Of a stretch of 14,882 bases of DNA, positions 13,868 through 14,882 are shown piece after piece. A model generated the notes under the pieces. That model saw nothing but the letters and a program-made list of their open reading frames with translations, had not been told where the DNA came from and did not search any database. The translations under genes and the position numbers were made by a program. How positions within the stretch are numbered: the first letter of the stretch is position 1; each line of letters begins with the position of its first letter. The stretch is from Hyphomicrobiales bacterium. Its GTDB lineage: Bacteria; Pseudomonadota; Alphaproteobacteria; Rhizobiales; Aestuariivirgaceae. The stretch spans positions 1 through 14,882 of the forward strand of contig JAAURV010000041.1 in assembly GCA_012032065.1 (NCBI GenBank), read 5' to 3'.

Positions 13868-14882
13868 ATGGCGGCAGGATTGCGGCTCGTTCCGTTTGCG
13901 TTGGCGGTCCTGTTGGGCGGTTGCGAGTCATCGATCTATCGCACCGACTATCTGGACGGCGGCAAGAGCGTCGTCACCGATGCAAAGCAGCGCATTGTCA
14001 CCAATACCAAAGGCAATGTGTCCTGGGGCAAGAACCGCCCGAAGCGCATCGTCTGCGCCGAACCAAGCCCAGATGTTGCCGAGGCGCTGTCGAAGGCGAT
14101 CTCCGCGTCGTTCTCCGGCGCCGCTCAGGGAAGAGGCAATGTCAACGCGGAAGTATCGGCGTCGATGTCGACGGCGGTCGTGCAGCTCGGCGAGCGCCTT
14201 GCGACGGTGCAGTTGCTGCGCGATGGCCTCTATCGCGCCTGCGAAGCCTATTCGAACGGCGCAATCTCGGATGCCACCTACTCGCTGATCGTCAGCCGCG
14301 TGGACCAGACCATGGTGGCGCTGCTCGGCATGGAGATGGCGGCAGGAGCATTCGGGCGTGATCTCGCTGCTGCTGGAGGAAGCGCTGGTGCTGGTGCAGT
14401 TGCGGAAAATGCGGAGGCAGTTAAGGCTCTCAACGACCGCAAGCTTGCGCTCATCAAAGAGTTGTCTGAAGCACGCGCCGAGGAAAGCAGGGCAATAGCT
14501 AAAACCGCAGGTCTTGACCGGAGTGTGCCGGGAAACGAAACCGCATTTGACGATGCAGAACAAGCAACGAAAGCTCGCGCGGCCCTTGAAGACGAGGCCC
14601 AGAATATCGATATCGAATTGAATAAAGCCAAATCCGGATTGGCACTGTCCCAAACTATTGCCCGCAGCGGCGGAGGTATCGCAGGCGGAGTTAGCAAAGC
14701 GAACGCAGAATATGTGGCGCAAATCCAGCAGACCTTCACGGACCAAGACAAGCTTGGGCCGCTGCTTGCGTCATGCGTAACGGCACTCGATTCAAGTTCA
14801 GTTTACAAAGCTCACGTTCATCGCGGCCAGGATGTCAATATCGATAGGGACGAGAATGGCGATCTTGTGACGACGGGCCCGC
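13868..14882 (+). CDS. Predicted lipoprotein of unknown function, 3' end outside the window
   Basis: The frame is open from the ATG at 13868 to the window edge (338 codons, no stop). Residues 1-19 form a lipoprotein signal: MAAGLRLVPFALAVLLGGC, with C19 as the lipidation site, so the protein should be anchored in the envelope. Residues about 55-145 contain RPKRIVCAEPSPDVAEALS and LATVQLLRDGLYRACEAYSNGAISDATY, which I recall from a conserved but uncharacterised lipoprotein family in rhizobia and relatives. From about residue 175 the sequence becomes Ala/Glu/Lys-rich and likely helical or coiled-coil. In-frame GTGs at 13859 and 13862 are possible starts, but ATG 13868 has the best distance (8 bases) from GGGGAG. 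Base composition and codon use become less GC-rich in the second half (AGG, ATA and AAA codons appear). Confidence 0.8.
   Translation, partial: MAAGLRLVPFALAVLLGGCESSIYRTDYLDGGKSVVTDAKQRIVTNTKGNVSWGKNRPKRIVCAEPSPDVAEALSKAISASFSGAAQGRGNVNAEVSASMSTAVVQLGERLATVQLLRDGLYRACEAYSNGAISDATYSLIVSRVDQTMVALLGMEMAAGAFGRDLAAAGGSAGAGAVAENAEAVKALNDRKLALIKELSEARAEESRAIAKTAGLDRSVPGNETAFDDAEQATKARAALEDEAQNIDIELNKAKSGLALSQTIARSGGGIAGGVSKANAEYVAQIQQTFTDQDKLGPLLASCVTALDSSSVYKAHVHRGQDVNIDRDENGDLVTTGP

Overview
The window looks like chromosomal DNA of a GC-rich (roughly 60% or more) alphaproteobacterium, most likely of the Hyphomicrobiales/Rhizobiales type. The grounds are protein flavour (a rhizobial-style betaine-homocysteine methyltransferase, a DUF1127-like small protein, a winged-helix/alpha-beta hydrolase fusion, and a lipoprotein family I associate with rhizobia) and a CTTCTCCC/GGGAGAAG palindrome of the sort scattered between genes in that order. 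No tRNA, rRNA, CRISPR array, transposase or phage gene was seen.

Layout, left to right. (1) 1-2602: the tail of a respiratory operon, with a four-cluster ferredoxin subunit and an eight-helix DmsC/NrfD-type anchor (SoeB/SoeC or DmsB/DmsC-like), then a metallo-beta-lactamase-fold hydrolase coupled by an ATGA overlap. The molybdopterin catalytic subunit is presumably just upstream. (2) 2587-3655: a methionine-cycle gene (bmt-like homocysteine methyltransferase) with its own promoter, whose -10 lies inside a 20-bp palindrome resembling a SahR-type operator. (3) 3661-7117: a sugar locus. A xylulokinase on the minus strand carries an apparent one-base frameshift at its 3' end and diverges from an RbsB-like binding protein and an RbsC-like permease; no ATPase gene accompanies them. 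(4) 7252-9342: a 696-residue fusion of a papain-like cysteine peptidase and a serine alpha/beta hydrolase, with a hairpin covering its ribosome-binding site. (5) 9401-10867: an APH-like kinase fused to a P-loop kinase/ATPase. (6) 10868-11086: a small DUF1127-like protein on the minus strand. (7) 11306-12523: a winged-helix regulator fused to an alpha/beta hydrolase fold whose nucleophile serine is glycine, preceded by four helically phased TTGA repeats. (8) 12530-13471: an L-arabinose/D-galactose 1-dehydrogenase-like oxidoreductase on the minus strand. (9) 13472-13867: a non-coding stretch with three consensus DnaA boxes and one degenerate box arranged as two inverted pairs. (10) 13868 to the window end: a partial lipoprotein.

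Two themes link genes: aldose uptake and catabolism (xylulokinase, ABC components, aldose dehydrogenase) and one-carbon/sulfur metabolism (bmt, possibly the sulfite/DMSO-type oxidoreductase). I see no clear anti-phage system. The least explained items are the double-hydrolase fusion with its hairpin leader, the regulator with an apparently dead hydrolase domain and phased upstream repeats, and the DnaA-box cluster.
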